From the NCBI GenBank assembly GCA_917880885.1, contig OU862908.1:55697819-55761818 (forward strand): a DNA stretch of 64,000 bases, in the 5' to 3' direction. Below are positions 28,796-39,674 of this stretch, in pieces; positions within the stretch are counted from its first letter, which is position 1; each line of letters opens with the position of its first letter. Made by a program: the position numbers and the translations under genes. The notes below the pieces were generated by a model. The model was not told where the DNA came from. It saw nothing but the letters and a program-made list of their open reading frames with translations, and did no database searches. Source of the stretch: Limnephilus marmoratus (lineage: Eukaryota > Arthropoda > Insecta > Trichoptera > Limnephilidae).

Positions 28796-31700
28796 TAGGG
28801 AATGCAATCTCGACTCGAGATCGCAAATTCGAGATCTCGCGAGATAAGAAATTACAATCTCGCGAGATCTCGGAATTTTCGAGATCTCGTTAATTAAAAG
28901 AAAATATTATTTGAAAGAAAACAAAAACCTTTATTCTTTAATATTAGTTACTAAATAACGAAGTTTTTTTTTTCTAAATTAAAATAATCAAAAGAAAAAA
29001 TATAGCTTAAGGAGATTAAAAAGTAATTACGGGTGATTTTGAAAGTAACTTCTTAAAAAACAAAGTGTATTAAGGGTGCTAAAATCAACATATAATTGAT
29101 CTGGATTATTTTTCGACATTTTAAGGTATTAACAATGTAACAATCCAAAAATTATGTTCATTTAACTCGTATAAACAATAAAAAATGCATAATTTAAGAA
29201 AAAGTAATGACCATAACTGCACAACATAAAACAGATAGCTGCCTGCATGTATCTCTTTCTCACTCACTCGACACAGTTTTATATTATCTGTCCCGCTCGT
29301 CATCCATTGCTAATATTCGTAAATAGTCAGGATAGTTTTCTTACTTCGATCGACACTCCCACCCGACCGTCAGTCAGACAGCGCACCACACGCGCCCCGA
29401 GTGGACGTGTGTAGTAGGGTGGATCGCCATTGTATGGAAATTTTTTATTTTTATAAATCAGTTTTTGCGGGGTGCGGAATAGATGCTCTAGGTACATACA
29501 ATTAAGCTTACAAAATATCAATTTAAAATTTTGATAACAAGTACTGCCACAAAGCAGTTGAATTATTTACAATCTGGTAAAAAAATGTCAATTTTTAAAA
29601 TAGTTTTGTGTCAATATGAATACTTTAATTTTTACTTTTACATTTCATAATGAATAAAAATTGCCGCGCCTTAAATAATAACATTTAAAAAAATTGATAT
29701 TTTTTATTAATCCCGCGAAAATTTGACAAATTGCTGAGTCCACTTTCGCGCACTATACCAAGAAACGCAACAAACATCTTTAGATCAACCGTCCACATCT
29801 CGCAGTACAGTTTCAAGTTTTACTAACGTTGATCTTCCAACTGACCAACAATACTTTACTTCATCTACTTCTTCTTCTTGTGTAATAAATCCAACAGACA
29901 GTAGACTATCTGTTGTATCCAGAACACTGAATCGATACAGTATTTCTGATCGGGCGGGTGCTGCCATCGTCTGCGCTACAATGCAAGATATTGGATTAGT
30001 GACAACATATAATCTAACAAACGTAATCGATCGTAATAAGATTCGACGTGCTCGTACCAAAACTAGGACCACACTGCCTGACTGCCATCAATCAGCCCCA
30101 TTTTGATTCGTGCCTTTGCATATCGTTTGAAGGTTGAAAGGATAAAACATTAATCATGTAGGATGGACTCAGAAAAGTTTTTGAAAGAACCTGGCTCACA
30201 ATACATTGGCCACATAGGCGTTAAGTTCGGTGATGCTAAAACAATAGCTCACAAATTGTTTGCATATTTTGTGGCAAAATCCATTGATTTAGCGTGCATC
30301 GTGGCTATCGGATGTGACGGAACAGCAGTTAATACTGGAACTAAGTCTGGCATTATTCGACTTCTTAAAGGAAAGCTCCATCGTCCACTTCAGTGGTTGG
30401 TCTGTCAAATACATGCCAACGAGTTAAGTTTGAGACACCTTTTCGAATAGGTACATTGATGGAACAACAACAGGTCCTAGAAGCTTTAGCGGCCAACTAA
30501 AAAAGTTACTCAAGAAATGTGAACATCTTCCTGTGATAGAATTTCAAGCAATAGAATGCAACATACCGGACATTACAAAATCCCGTGACGACCTTAGCAC
30601 AGACCAGCTTTATTTATTGGAAATGTGCCAAGCAATCGCCGAAGGACAATGTAACGAAAACTTAGCCAAAAGAAACCCTGGTAATATCTGTCATTTGCGT
30701 TTGTTAACAACAGCCAATGCTATTCTCCGACTTTACATTTCAACTAAGAATCAGAAGAAAATCAGGTGATATCCGACATGGTTTAAAATAAAAAAAAACA
30801 CAACCTTCGTGTGTTTACGGGGCGAGACACCTCCACGAAACCATAAAATTGTCTCGTTACCTTCCAGAGCATTTGAAAAAGGTGTTAGATCCCGTAATTC
30901 AACGCAACGGGTATTTTGGCCACAGCGAAAATATATACTTATTAGTACGCTAAACGACGAACGAAGACAAATTAGAGAGTTGGTTCTGAGACGGATTCTA
31001 AGTATCCGAGAACGTACGTCAGGGTTCTCTCCAATAAGAGTATTTAAGCTACCTACTTTTAATTTAACGCAGCAGACTATATTGACTTGATCTACTGTGA
31101 AAAACCATCAGAACCACCTCTTACAAAACTGATATCTATCGAGACAATAATTGATGCCATTGCAGACCACGAAATTATCGAATTCAACATTTTGTGCAAG
31201 TTCCGATTGATGCCCTGTCACACGCAAGCCACGGAAAGATGCATCAAAGTGGTAACAGCATCAAGCTCTGCTGTTTGCGACCCTGAAAGACGTTAAGGGT
31301 GGATACAAAGCAAACTAGAATCTTGTCGTATAATGCCAGTGTTCAATTCGAAGAAGAACTATAAAACCAATAACTTTTATGATTTTTGACTTTATTTTTT
31401 AACATTGTTTGTAATTTTTTTGTGTAGCAATGGTACTTTTATTGTTTCTTGATTAGTAGATAATATTACAAGTAAATGAAAAGTTTATTTTTTTATATTT
31501 TAACTACTTTTTTTGAGCAAAGATTAAACCCTTCTTATTCTAGTTTCTCGCTGTTTTTGTAAAATTTGAATTGACTTGTGGCAGTACTTGCACTCGAAAT
31601 ATCTTAATGCTGTCATAATAACTTTTAAAAGTATCCCCATAGAGCATCCATTCCACACCCCGCTGCTAAGAAAAACAAAAAAACAAAAAATCGATCCACA

Positions 31701-31846
31701 CTAGTGTGTAGTGTCGCTGACTACTGCCGCCCAATCCCGTCGATCTCGAATGGGATCTCGTCATATTATGCTTCGGGATTGATCCCGAAAAATGTCATGA
31801 GACCTCGCAAGATCGAGATCCCGCGAGATCGGGATTGCATTCCCTA
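28796..31846 (+). mobile_element. hAT transposon, 3051 bp, with 8-bp TSD
   Basis: Perfect 8-bp duplication GTGCCAAG at 28788-28795 and 31847-31854. TIR TAGGGAATGCAATCTCGACT at the left, TAGGGAATGCAATCCCGATC as complement at the right. Both ends carry dense subterminal ATCTCG/CGAGAT repeats (at least eight at the left within 100 bp), likely transposase binding sites. The decayed transposase gene is inside (29755-31296). Confidence 0.92.
29755..31296 (+). pseudogene. hAT-element transposase-like gene, frameshifted
   Basis: Plus-strand pieces: LSVVSRTLNRYSISDRAGAA with DRNKIRRARTKTRTT (29755-30105); MDSEKFLKEPGSQYIGHIGV, DLACIVAIGCDGTAVNTGTK, LHRPLQWLVCQIHANELSLR (30163-30450); IEFQAIECNIPDITKSRDDL (30533-30769); LPSRAFEKGVRSRN, RQIRELVLRRIL (30809-31090) and AIADHEIIEFN, PCHTQATERCIKVVT (31087-31296). 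At least three frame changes and several stops break it. The CDGT…N.G..GGxIR… and PLQW.VCQ.HANELxLRHLF motifs belong to a protein type widespread in arthropod genomes that is often left uncharacterised; the TSD and TIR here place it in a hAT element. Confidence 0.75.
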
Positions 31847-31965
31847 GTGCCAAGTGTCCCAGAAGGAAAAATAGACACTCTAAAAATGTATGTACTTCAT
31901 GCCGTCAATTACTCCACCAAACACCTGAAGTTCATATGTCGTAAGTGATCTGAGAGGCACATTCA
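31847..31965 (+). pseudogene. piggyBac-like transposase relic, right part (Cys-rich end)
   Basis: Reads CPRRKNRHSKNVCTSCRQLL. With the CAK ending at 28795 this makes the CxxC…CxxC zinc-binding end of piggyBac transposases. The reading frame is unbroken if the hAT and one 8-bp duplication are taken out. Confidence 0.55.
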
Positions 31966-32279
31966 GCAAGATCTCGTGGAATAATATTTTTTTTTCAATT
32001 TATGTGATTTTTTTTTTTAATATCGTTTTTTCCTAAAGGTTGCCAAAAATGATATTCAAAAGTTTAGAAGAATTTTTGATTGTGTTGAAAACTGCATTTA
32101 TGACTTAATTTTAAAATGCATTTTTTCTTACTAAACAGGTTTCGTTCTATCTATTCGTCATTATGCAGTACAATTAGGTAATAAATTACATTTGAAATAG
32201 CACAAGCATTTTGCTCGCGCAGGCCTTTCCATGTAATTTAAGGCATGCTCGTTCCTTATTGAAATCAAGGGGCTATAGA

Positions 32280-32577
32280 CAGTGGCGTAGCTAGCATGGG
32301 TGGCACCTGGGGCGGATAATGTGGTGTCACCCACCCTCCAAAAAAAAAATTATTCAATCCACTTACCTTGTTTTTTGAATACTAACACTAACAGAATAAC
32401 ATTTTTCAACAACCAGAACAATAGTAAGAGCTGGGAACAAAAATATAAATAACAGACTGTGATCATGTGTAAAATATTTTTATGACAATATTCTTCATAA
32501 TTTTTTTCCACGGTCGGGTGTCACCCGGGGCAATCCCCCTTGCCGCCCGACCACCCACCCCCCTAGCTACCCTACTG
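32280..32577. mobile_element. hAT-type MITE, 298 bp, TSD GCTATAGA
   Basis: Perfect 8-bp duplication GCTATAGA at 32272-32279 and 32578-32585. TIR CAGTGGCGTAGCTAGCATGG at the left, CAGTAGGGTAGCTAGGGGGG as complement at the right. Non-coding. Confidence 0.92.
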
Positions 32578-32592
32578 GCTATAGATAATAAT

Positions 32593-35045
32593 TAGTGACC
32601 GACCGAAGGTTCGGTTTCGGAAAGTTTCGGCAAAAAAAATCTAGTTTTGGCATCAGTTTCGGTTTCGGCAGATTGTCTGCCGAACCTTCGGCCACATCGA
32701 AACTCTGCAAAAGATCTCAATAAATGGTAAATTAAGTCTTATGAATGTTGTGATTGTAAACGCAATTTAAATTAAAATACTCAAATAAGAAACTATTAAA
32801 ATAACTATTAAACTATTATTAACTAGTAAATACCCGTTGAAAAACTGATATCAATCAGTTTAACGGGACTTAATTTAAAAATGTAAATAAATAATAAAGG
32901 AATTTTATTAATAAAAAAATTAAAAAAAGGCGCCGCTACCCGCATTTCTACCGATTTCTTATATATCTCCCTTAAACATTTGAAGTTTTTAAGCTCTTAA
33001 AAACATGTTATTTTTTAAGATAATATCTAGACGCATTCCACGCCGAAAGGTAAATTATATAAAATTCCCTCGATAGAAAAAAAAACGCAAAGTATGCTCC
33101 GAAAATTATTATAAACACGTTTGTTTCAGTTATTTTACAAGTTATAAGTTGTGAAAAAATTCACAATGTTTCTTTAAATGATACTTAAGATACGTTCCAC
33201 GAGATTATTGCTCTATTTTAAACGAGTCGTGTTTTGTTAAACATTTTCGCAATTTTCGTCGTTTTGACGCTTTAAATGTTAGCGCTCTCCTCTAACATTT
33301 GTAATTTCATATCTCTCCATCTTCTTCTTTTTGAGCCCGGTTGCAGGCCCTTAATGAGGTCCTTCCTTTATAATGTACATAAGTGTTGATTATTGACAAA
33401 TTATTATTCCAAGAAGCAGTGGCGGACTAAGCCCGTCAGAGGCCCGGGGCGGCAAAGCTGAATGAGGCCCCCCCCCCACCCTAGTTGAAATAGTTGATGT
33501 AATTTTACAAGATTTTTATTCAGTTCACACGGGTCTCTGGTCCTGAGGGGCCTCCAAGCGTCTCCGTGTTCCCTTGATCAAATCTTAAACAAGGGCAACA
33601 GAGCACTTTAAAAAAAATTGTAATTTTTTTTTTAAATTTCTTTTTCTAAAAGGTGCATTTGTTAATAATGCTATCACTTAACGTTTTAAGGAATTCGTAA
33701 AATTGACGGAGACACATAATTTTATAAGAAACCGTTATTTGTTTGTATGTTGAATTATCCTTCAGCAAAACTTTGAACGCGTTTTTCATGAAGCTACGTT
33801 TTTCAACCTGGTTGATAACATATTAGAAAAACTATACATCCGATTTGCATGCACCAAGTCTTAGGGTAAAGGGGCCCTGAGACGTGCATTGATTAGGGGC
33901 CCCAAGCTGGCCCTGGTAGGGCCCTATTATCCATAAGGCAGTGTAGGCCGCTGCTTTCGAAAATCCAGTCACTATAGCCAGGGCCGTATTATCCATAAGA
34001 AGTGTGGAAACTTAGGATAGTTGGGGCCCCGCATTGGGTAGGGGCCCCGAGATTAAAGGGGCCCTGGGACGTACATTGCCCAGGGGCCTCGCATTGGGTA
34101 GGGGCCCCTAGGGTAAAGGGGCCCCGACGTGTTTAAGCCAGCCCTGGCAGGGCCGTATTGTCCACAAGGCAGTGTAGGCCACTGCCTAAGGGCCACGTGT
34201 CAGCTAGGGTCCCCTATGGTAAAGGGGCCCCGAGACGTGCATTGCCTAGGGGCCCCAACATGCTTAATCCGGCCCTGACTAAGACACCACGTAGGGAATG
34301 TTTTATAAAGGGCCCCCTTCTACTTTTTAAAATTTTTCTAAACAACGAAAAATAATAAAAAATCGAAAATAAAATTCGCTGGTCCGCCATTTTTTCTTTT
34401 TTTTTTTGATATTGATAATCACCTAAATGGAGACACTAGATTTTCGAACAGTTTAAGAATTGGTGCAAATCGGATGTATAGTTTGTTTAATATGTTGTCA
34501 ACCAGGTTGAAAAACGTGTTAAAAAGGTTTTGAGAAAAACGCATTCAAAGTTTGGCTGAAGGATAATTCAACATACAAACTGTTTCAAAGGTTTCACATA
34601 AAATATTCTCTGTCAATTTTTCGATATTTGAAAAAAATGGTGAGAGCATTCTTAACAAGTGCATCTTAAAAAAATAAAATTTAAAAAAAATCCTAGTGCC
34701 TTAAAGCCTTGTTTAGGATTTGATCAAGGGAACATGAAGGTGTTTGGGGGCCCCCCAGGACCAGGGGCCCGGGGCGGACCGCCGCCCCCCCCCCCCCCCC
34801 CTGTAGTCCGCCACTGCCAAGAAGTAGTTAACATGTTTGTTAATTTTTAGTAATATCAAAAAAAAATAAAAAATAAATTCACATACTTCAATTATTGTTT
34901 TTTTTTATTTCACATGTTAACTGTTTGTATAAGTGTAAAAAATAAACCAAATTTCAGTAAGCAATAGATTTTTAACATGTCTAAAAAAGTTTCGGTTTCA
35001 GTTTCAGCCGAAACTGGTAGAAAGTCCCGTTTTGGTCGGACACTA
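32593..35045. mobile_element. hAT-type element carrying a nested element
   Basis: TIR TAGTGACCGACCGAAGGTTC at the left and TAGTGTCCGACCAAAACGGG as complement at the right. The duplication ATAATAAT / ATAACAAT (one mismatch) lies at 32585-32592 and 35046-35053. Subterminal TTTCGGTTTCGG repeats at both ends. A 1400-bp element sits inside at 33417-34816, so the host was about 1.05 kb and non-autonomous. Confidence 0.82.
33417..34816. mobile_element. Long-TIR element, 1400 bp, TSD CCAAGAAG, nested in 32593-35045
   Basis: Perfect 8-bp duplication CCAAGAAG at 33409-33416 and 34817-34824. TIR CAGTGGCGGACTAAGCCC / CAGTGGCGGACTACAGG. Beyond the tips the arms pair over about 430 bp (for example AACTATACATCCGATTTGCA at about 33829 against TGCAAATCGGATGTATAGTT at about 34463). 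The loop holds GC-rich repeats of GGGCCGTATTATCCATAAG and AAAGGGGCCCYGAGACGTGC (33870-34275), probably another nested element. A 17-C run sits at 34785-34801. Confidence 0.9.
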
Positions 35046-35166
35046 ATAACAATATTATAATAAGATACAACAAAATAAGCAAAGAGAGTAAATATTATAT
35101 ATATATATATTTTTTTATATCTGTAAATATTTACAAAACCAATTATGTATATATTTTTTATAGAAT

Positions 35167-35291
35167 TTAAAGTTCAAAATCATCCAAAAATTCTGAATTG
35201 ATTCCTTCCAAGAGTGTTTGCGCTATAATATCATCATCCAAAGTTTCATCTGGATTATTCTGTTCTTTTAAACTTCTAAGGGATGCGGACC
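35167..35291 (-). CDS. HROB: HROB exon 5 (acidic C-terminus)
   Basis: Acceptor attttag|, then GSASLRSLKEQNNPDETLDD, DIIAQTLLEGINSEF and LDDFEL before the stop at 35167. The pattern LDxLLxELPEDFF in vertebrates corresponds to LLEGINSEFLDDF here. Confidence 0.88.
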
Positions 35292-38120
35292 CTAAAATAA
35301 AAAATAAAGTATTAGCTGGTAATAATAGTTACTGATAGTACTTTAAAAATTGTCTCAATATTCATAACACAAAAAATATTTATTTTTATTTTATCAAATC
35401 GTGTATACTTATAGTAATCTTGAGTTGAATAAAAAAACGAAGACTGAAATAATCTCAACTAACTACCTGCATGAGTACTCTCCATTTGTGGACTTATAGA
35501 AGAATTCCTCAAGACTGTTACAGTCTCTGATCCTAAAGAGATTGTTTCCATAGAAAATATTTTTGCCAACGCCCCTTCACAAGAAATTCGTAAGGTGTTA
35601 CCATTTTTGGTATATTGATTTTCCTCGTCGCTATATAAGCTGAGTATATTATTATTTGTGATATTCAAAATAATCTTTTTTGACGCTGTGCCCGTTGTAA
35701 AGACGGAGGTGTTTTTTAGAAGCATGACAGAATACTGAGGGGCCAAGTACGGGCCCAGTTGCTCCCAGGCGTCTCGGTGAAGTGTGCATTGGATTTCGCC
35801 TGAAACAAGTAAAGTACTCATAAGCCATTATAAAATACCATGTACCTAAAGTTGATTCTTGGAGGATCAATAAAAGTACCATGACATATTTACGATTTTT
35901 TTGCAATTTTTCTAAAGATAGTTGTTAAGTTTAAACACAAATAAAAATAATGGCTTTGTGGAAAAATGTCAGGTTCACAGGTTCAGCTGGGGTGGGCTCT
36001 TGAACTCGGGTTCTCCGCGGGAAGCGGATCCTACTCCTTTTTATAATCGACTACTCCCAAAGAAAGCAGTCCAGGAGCCAAATCCAGAACTCGGCAGTCC
36101 GAGCCACTCATGAGTCGGGAGCAGATCCCGGGTTCGAGTTTTTTTGCGGGTTCTGGCTCCGGCCGAACCCGTGCGTCTCGGTAGCCGCAACAGCATCCAG
36201 TACCCAGTCCGCACCCAAGAATTCGGACCCGAGACCTGCTCCAAGAACTCAAGTACTTTTATAAGGAAGCACTTCTCGGAGGCCTCCGGCAAAATGCAGA
36301 ACTTACTCATCTCTAGTTCACACAACCAGTTGTAAGAAATAGGGATGCCGCTGATAGATCCCTCTTAGTTGTTACCTCTCCCTCTTTTTCATAAACGACA
36401 TGTGTAACAGAAAGAGAGGTTACAAGTGATCTTTCGGTGGCAGAACTATAAAAATTTGTTTTGTTTTGCATTCTTGCAATTGCATCAGCACTGGTGAGAA
36501 AATGATGCCTAAAACTTTGGCTATAAAAATAGGAATCACAATGCAATATAACCAGACAATACTCTTGAGTTGGTTGGCTTCCCCTGTCTTACCTGTCTTG
36601 TCTCGTAGTATGATAAGAGGATCCTGCAGGGTGCGGTCGATGCTCTGGACCACTCCGGTCAGCAGAGGAACCTTCCGCCCCTCGAGCTGATGCGCCAGAG
36701 CCTGGGTTTTGACGTAGGCTATTGTATACTGCGACAGAAATCGGGAGTGGGCTGGGTTGAATTTTGTATCATTCTGCATCGCTAGCCATGGGCCTTCCTC
36801 GAACACTGTGGTGGGCAGTTGATTTTGGGAACATGTATAATTCTAAAATAAAGACAAAATATCTACATTTGCTGCACATGAAAAGATGTTCAACCTATAG
36901 TGTGAATTAACTTGTTCAATGACACACCAATCCAGCATTCCTCATGCATATAAATATGTTATATATTACAATTCATAGTATGTTATACATTACAATTCAT
37001 AGCATGAAACCTGGTGATATAGGGTTACCAATGAGCTCTGTTATAATCTCTCCATCTTTCTCTTGAAGAGAGATTACAACGGAGCACTTAGCGACATAAC
37101 CATGTTATCAGCAATGTAGTCTAATGGAGCAAATAATTAATTAAAACATTACCTGTGAGGATTGAATCTTGTCACCTTGATTTTCTAACTCCCGTTCCCT
37201 TGAAGAATCTGGCAAAAGTCCCGCAGGACCAGGAAACTTTCTTTTTCTTTTGATTCTGTTGGGAGTTTCAATTTCTGTTGCAGGCTGATGAAAGGCATTT
37301 GTCATACTATTAGCAGGACATGGCAATGGATGTTTGATAGGACTACTGACAAATTGACCATTCAACTTTTCAATTAAAACGTTTGCTTTCTTTTCCACAA
37401 CTGCAGGTGTTAATGCTTTTGCATTCATACATATAATATCGCTCTCAATTATGGACAGATTCTCATCTAATATCTGTTGGAAAATTCAAATTAATATTAG
37501 AATGAAATATGGTATCACCCCCTTGCAATTTTATAATTTTTGTCTCAAAACACATACAAACACGAAAATATTTTTTGATATTTGGTGATGAACAACACCA
37601 CATAAACTGTTTTATTAATTATTCCACTAACCGCCGCTATTTTTAAGCACAGATTATGAAAATTACACTTCATTTCAACAATTACTACAAGAAACAACTA
37701 TTTACATGAACAAAATTAGTTTCTTGGTTTGGGTAAACTAATTAGATTGAAACGAAACTTAGCAAATGTCAAATTTATTCAAAAAAATATCGTTTTATAC
37801 GGGAAATTTTGAACTTTGATTGAATAAAAAGGGATTGCATCTTTTACCTTTGTAATCTATCCAAAGTAATCCATTTGTAATCTATCAAAATTTAGTTGTT
37901 TCTTGAAGTAATTAAGTTGAAACATAGTGACATTTTCCTAAATCTAGGCATATTAAAAGTGCAGCGACTTGTGGAATATTTACCATTGTGCCATATTTTT
38001 CAGACCTAAACAAATACTGATAAAATAATCATAGTGTAAACTATCCTAGAACTAAAAAAATATCATCACAAATGCTAAGTATTTGTTACTTACATCATCG
38101 AAGTCATCAGATTGAAACAT
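35167..38120 (-). CDS. HROB: HROB (homologous recombination OB-fold protein, C17orf53 family), complete
   Basis: HROB loads the MCM8-MCM9 helicase for DNA synthesis during homologous recombination and interstrand crosslink repair, in the nucleus. Five exons: 38120-38094, 37473-37153, 36842-36593, 35799-35467, 35291-35167; phases 0, 0, 1, 1 agree, total 351 aa. Shared with vertebrate HROB: the KFPGPAGLLP motif, the FEEGPWLAM entry to the OB fold, the KVPLLTGVVQSI strand, the DKTGEIQCTLHRDAW strand, YSVMLLKNTSVF and LNITNNNILSLYS, and an acidic C-terminus with LLEGINSEFLDDFEL. The protein is about half the length of human HROB (647 aa); the long disordered N-terminal region is missing. Identity secure; the 27-bp first exon is the least certain part. 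Confidence 0.92.
35467..35799 (-). CDS. HROB: HROB exon 4 (rest of OB-fold domain)
   Basis: 333 bp between acceptor gtttcag| and donor GCAG|gtagtt (phase 1). Reads GEIQCTLHRDAWEQLGPYL, APQYSVMLLKNTSVFTTG, IILNITNNNILSLYSDEEN, then a less conserved Ser/Thr-rich stretch. Confidence 0.94.
35940..36330. repeat. GC-rich interspersed repeat in HROB intron 3
   Basis: Dense in GAACCCG/CGGGTTC-type words (AACTCGGGTTCTCCGCGGGA, CCGGGTTCGAG, GAATTCGGACCCGAGACCTG) and unlike the AT-rich flank. Begins and ends near GTTC words (AGGTTCACAGGTTC at 35971; CTAGTTCACACAA at 36314). Open frames in it look like repeat translation. Family unknown. Confidence 0.5.
36593..36842 (-). CDS. HROB: HROB exon 3 (start of OB-fold domain)
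   Basis: 250 bp between acceptor ttttag| and donor ACAG|gtaaga (phase 1). Reads NYTCSQNQLPTTVFEEGPWL, FLSQYTIAYVKTQALAHQLE, RKVPLLTGVVQSIDRTLQDP, LIILRDKT. These align along their length with the vertebrate HROB OB fold. Confidence 0.94.
37153..37473 (-). CDS. HROB: HROB exon 2 (N-terminal linker with PGPAGLLP motif)
   Basis: 107 codons between acceptor ccaacag| and donor CAG|gtaatg. Starts ILDENLSIIESDI, is largely Ser/Pro/Lys linker and ends with IKRKRKFPGPAGLLPDSSR and an acidic/Gln segment. The basic stretch before FPGPAG may act as a nuclear signal and is a family hallmark. Confidence 0.92.
38094..38120 (-). CDS. HROB: HROB exon 1 (9 codons)
   Basis: Reads MFQSDDFDD then a strong donor |gtaagt. 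The acidic FxxxDFDD start recalls the N-terminus of vertebrate HROB, and phase 0 fits exon 2. Chosen because exon 2 has no ATG before codon 16 and begins at a good acceptor. Confidence 0.7.
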
Positions 38121-38500
38121 TTTTGTACGAAATGTGATATTTTCTGAATTAGTCGTGACTTTATTAGTTTTATTTAAAAAAAAAACAAACAGCAGGACAA
38201 GACCACTGTCATTATTTTCATTTACATAGATAAAATACTGGACATACTGGATAAACCAATACGATTTTGACATTGCGCGCTAAAAAGCCTAGTGATGTCA
38301 ATAGTCAATATTCGAAATATTCGGTTCGATAAATATATCCGTTTCGAAATAAATCTCTCGGACACAGAAATGAAAACATCTAAAAAAATCACAAAATCGT
38401 AATTTTTGTAAATCGAAATATTTCGGGAAAAAACTAAATAAAATTGCTTGCATAATTAGAAAAAAAAATATGCTCCGAAACAACTCTTTGCGAAGATAAC

Positions 38501-39674
38501 TAACTAATTAACCATCACGCCGTTTCCCCGCAGGGGTAGGTATAGAGAACAGACCGCTAAACAATTCGATCTTGGCACACACTCCTTGCCTCGTTCACAT
38601 TCATACATCGTCTCATACATGCTCTTCTATTATTCTGACTCTTCACATGGCCTGACTCAAGTATCTGATTCACTTGGTCGTGCCATGTCTTCCTCGGGCG
38701 TCCCCGACTTCTTCTACCATCCACATTTGCGTTGTAATATACAAACTGTGTAAGGAGAATATCTCCTTACACTACTTTCCTCTTTCATTCACTCTACATG
38801 CCCAAACCATCTGAGCGTCCCTTTCATCATCTCATTACGCTTACATCAGCCTTGCATTCTTTGCGGATCTCTACATTTCTCACACCATCGCACATGGTTT
38901 TACCACACGTACGCCTCAGGGATCTCATTTCTACAGCATTCAGTCTACTTTCATCCTTCCTCCGCCAGTTCCATGCCTCACTGCCATACATCAGGGTAGG
39001 TACCAGCACTCCATTATGGACGGCTAACATCGCTTCTTTGGAGGAGGCGTCTACTAATATCTACAGGAATTCCAAAAACTGAAAAAATCTAACTAATATC
39101 TATGAGAATCAAAGTGTTGACGAATATCTACAGCTCAAACTGTTGATTAATATCTATGAGAACCAAAGTGTTGACGAATATCTACAGCACTGGCAGAGGT
39201 TGGATTTGCAATTATGTATAGCATATTGGAATAACGTAATATTGCGTATGCAGTTTAAAAAACTTAATTTATGTAAGTATGTATGTAAAAAACCCTAATA
39301 TCGGACTATTGGGCACATTTAGCTGATTAGTCCAACCTACGCTCTGTAGATATTAATTCAACCTACGCTCTGTAGATATTAATCAACACTCTGAAGTTCG
39401 TAGATATTAGTTAAACATATGCGCTGTAGATATTCGTCAGACATACAGGCTGTAGATATTCGTATCTGGAGTCTTCTTTGGACAGTTTTTTGTTGGCGCC
39501 AACGGTGTTCAGACTTCCATTAATAGAGTTGCCTGCATTTATCCTTCTTTCGATATCTCTATCAGTCTTCCCATGTCTCGTAAACATAGTTCCCAAGTGC
39601 ACAAACTCATCCACCTGCTCCAAATACTCATCATTCACAACTATGTTCCACTTAGTTTTCGTACTCTCTCTGGA
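38501..39674 (-). mobile_element. 5'-truncated LINE with 8-bp TSD, carrying a nested MITE
   Basis: Minus strand: SRESTKTKWNIVVNDEYLEQ, VDEFVHLGTMFTRHGKTDRD, IERRINAGNSINGSLNT (39672-39483); then after the MITE LAVHNGVLVPTLMYGSEAWN, RLNAVEMRSLRRTCGK; then decayed text, RGRPRKTWHDQVNQILES and CMRRCMNVNEARSVCQDR. This is the C-terminal third of a LINE reverse transcriptase protein. The tail is TTAGTTAGTTA-like. The duplication AAGATAAC flanks it at 38493-38500 and 39675-39682. Confidence 0.88.
39043..39473. mobile_element. MITE with iterated arms and 9-bp TSD (copy 1)
   Basis: Inserted into the LINE at 38501-39674. Duplication TTCTTTGGA at 39034-39042 and 39474-39482. Each arm is a string of the ACTAATATCTACAG / ACGAATATCTACAG word at about 28-bp steps, with the right arm in inverse orientation (CTGTAGATATTCGT). 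Removing the insert and one duplication restores the LINE reading frame. The 9-bp duplication points to Mutator-type transposition. Second copy at 54679-55070. Confidence 0.88.
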
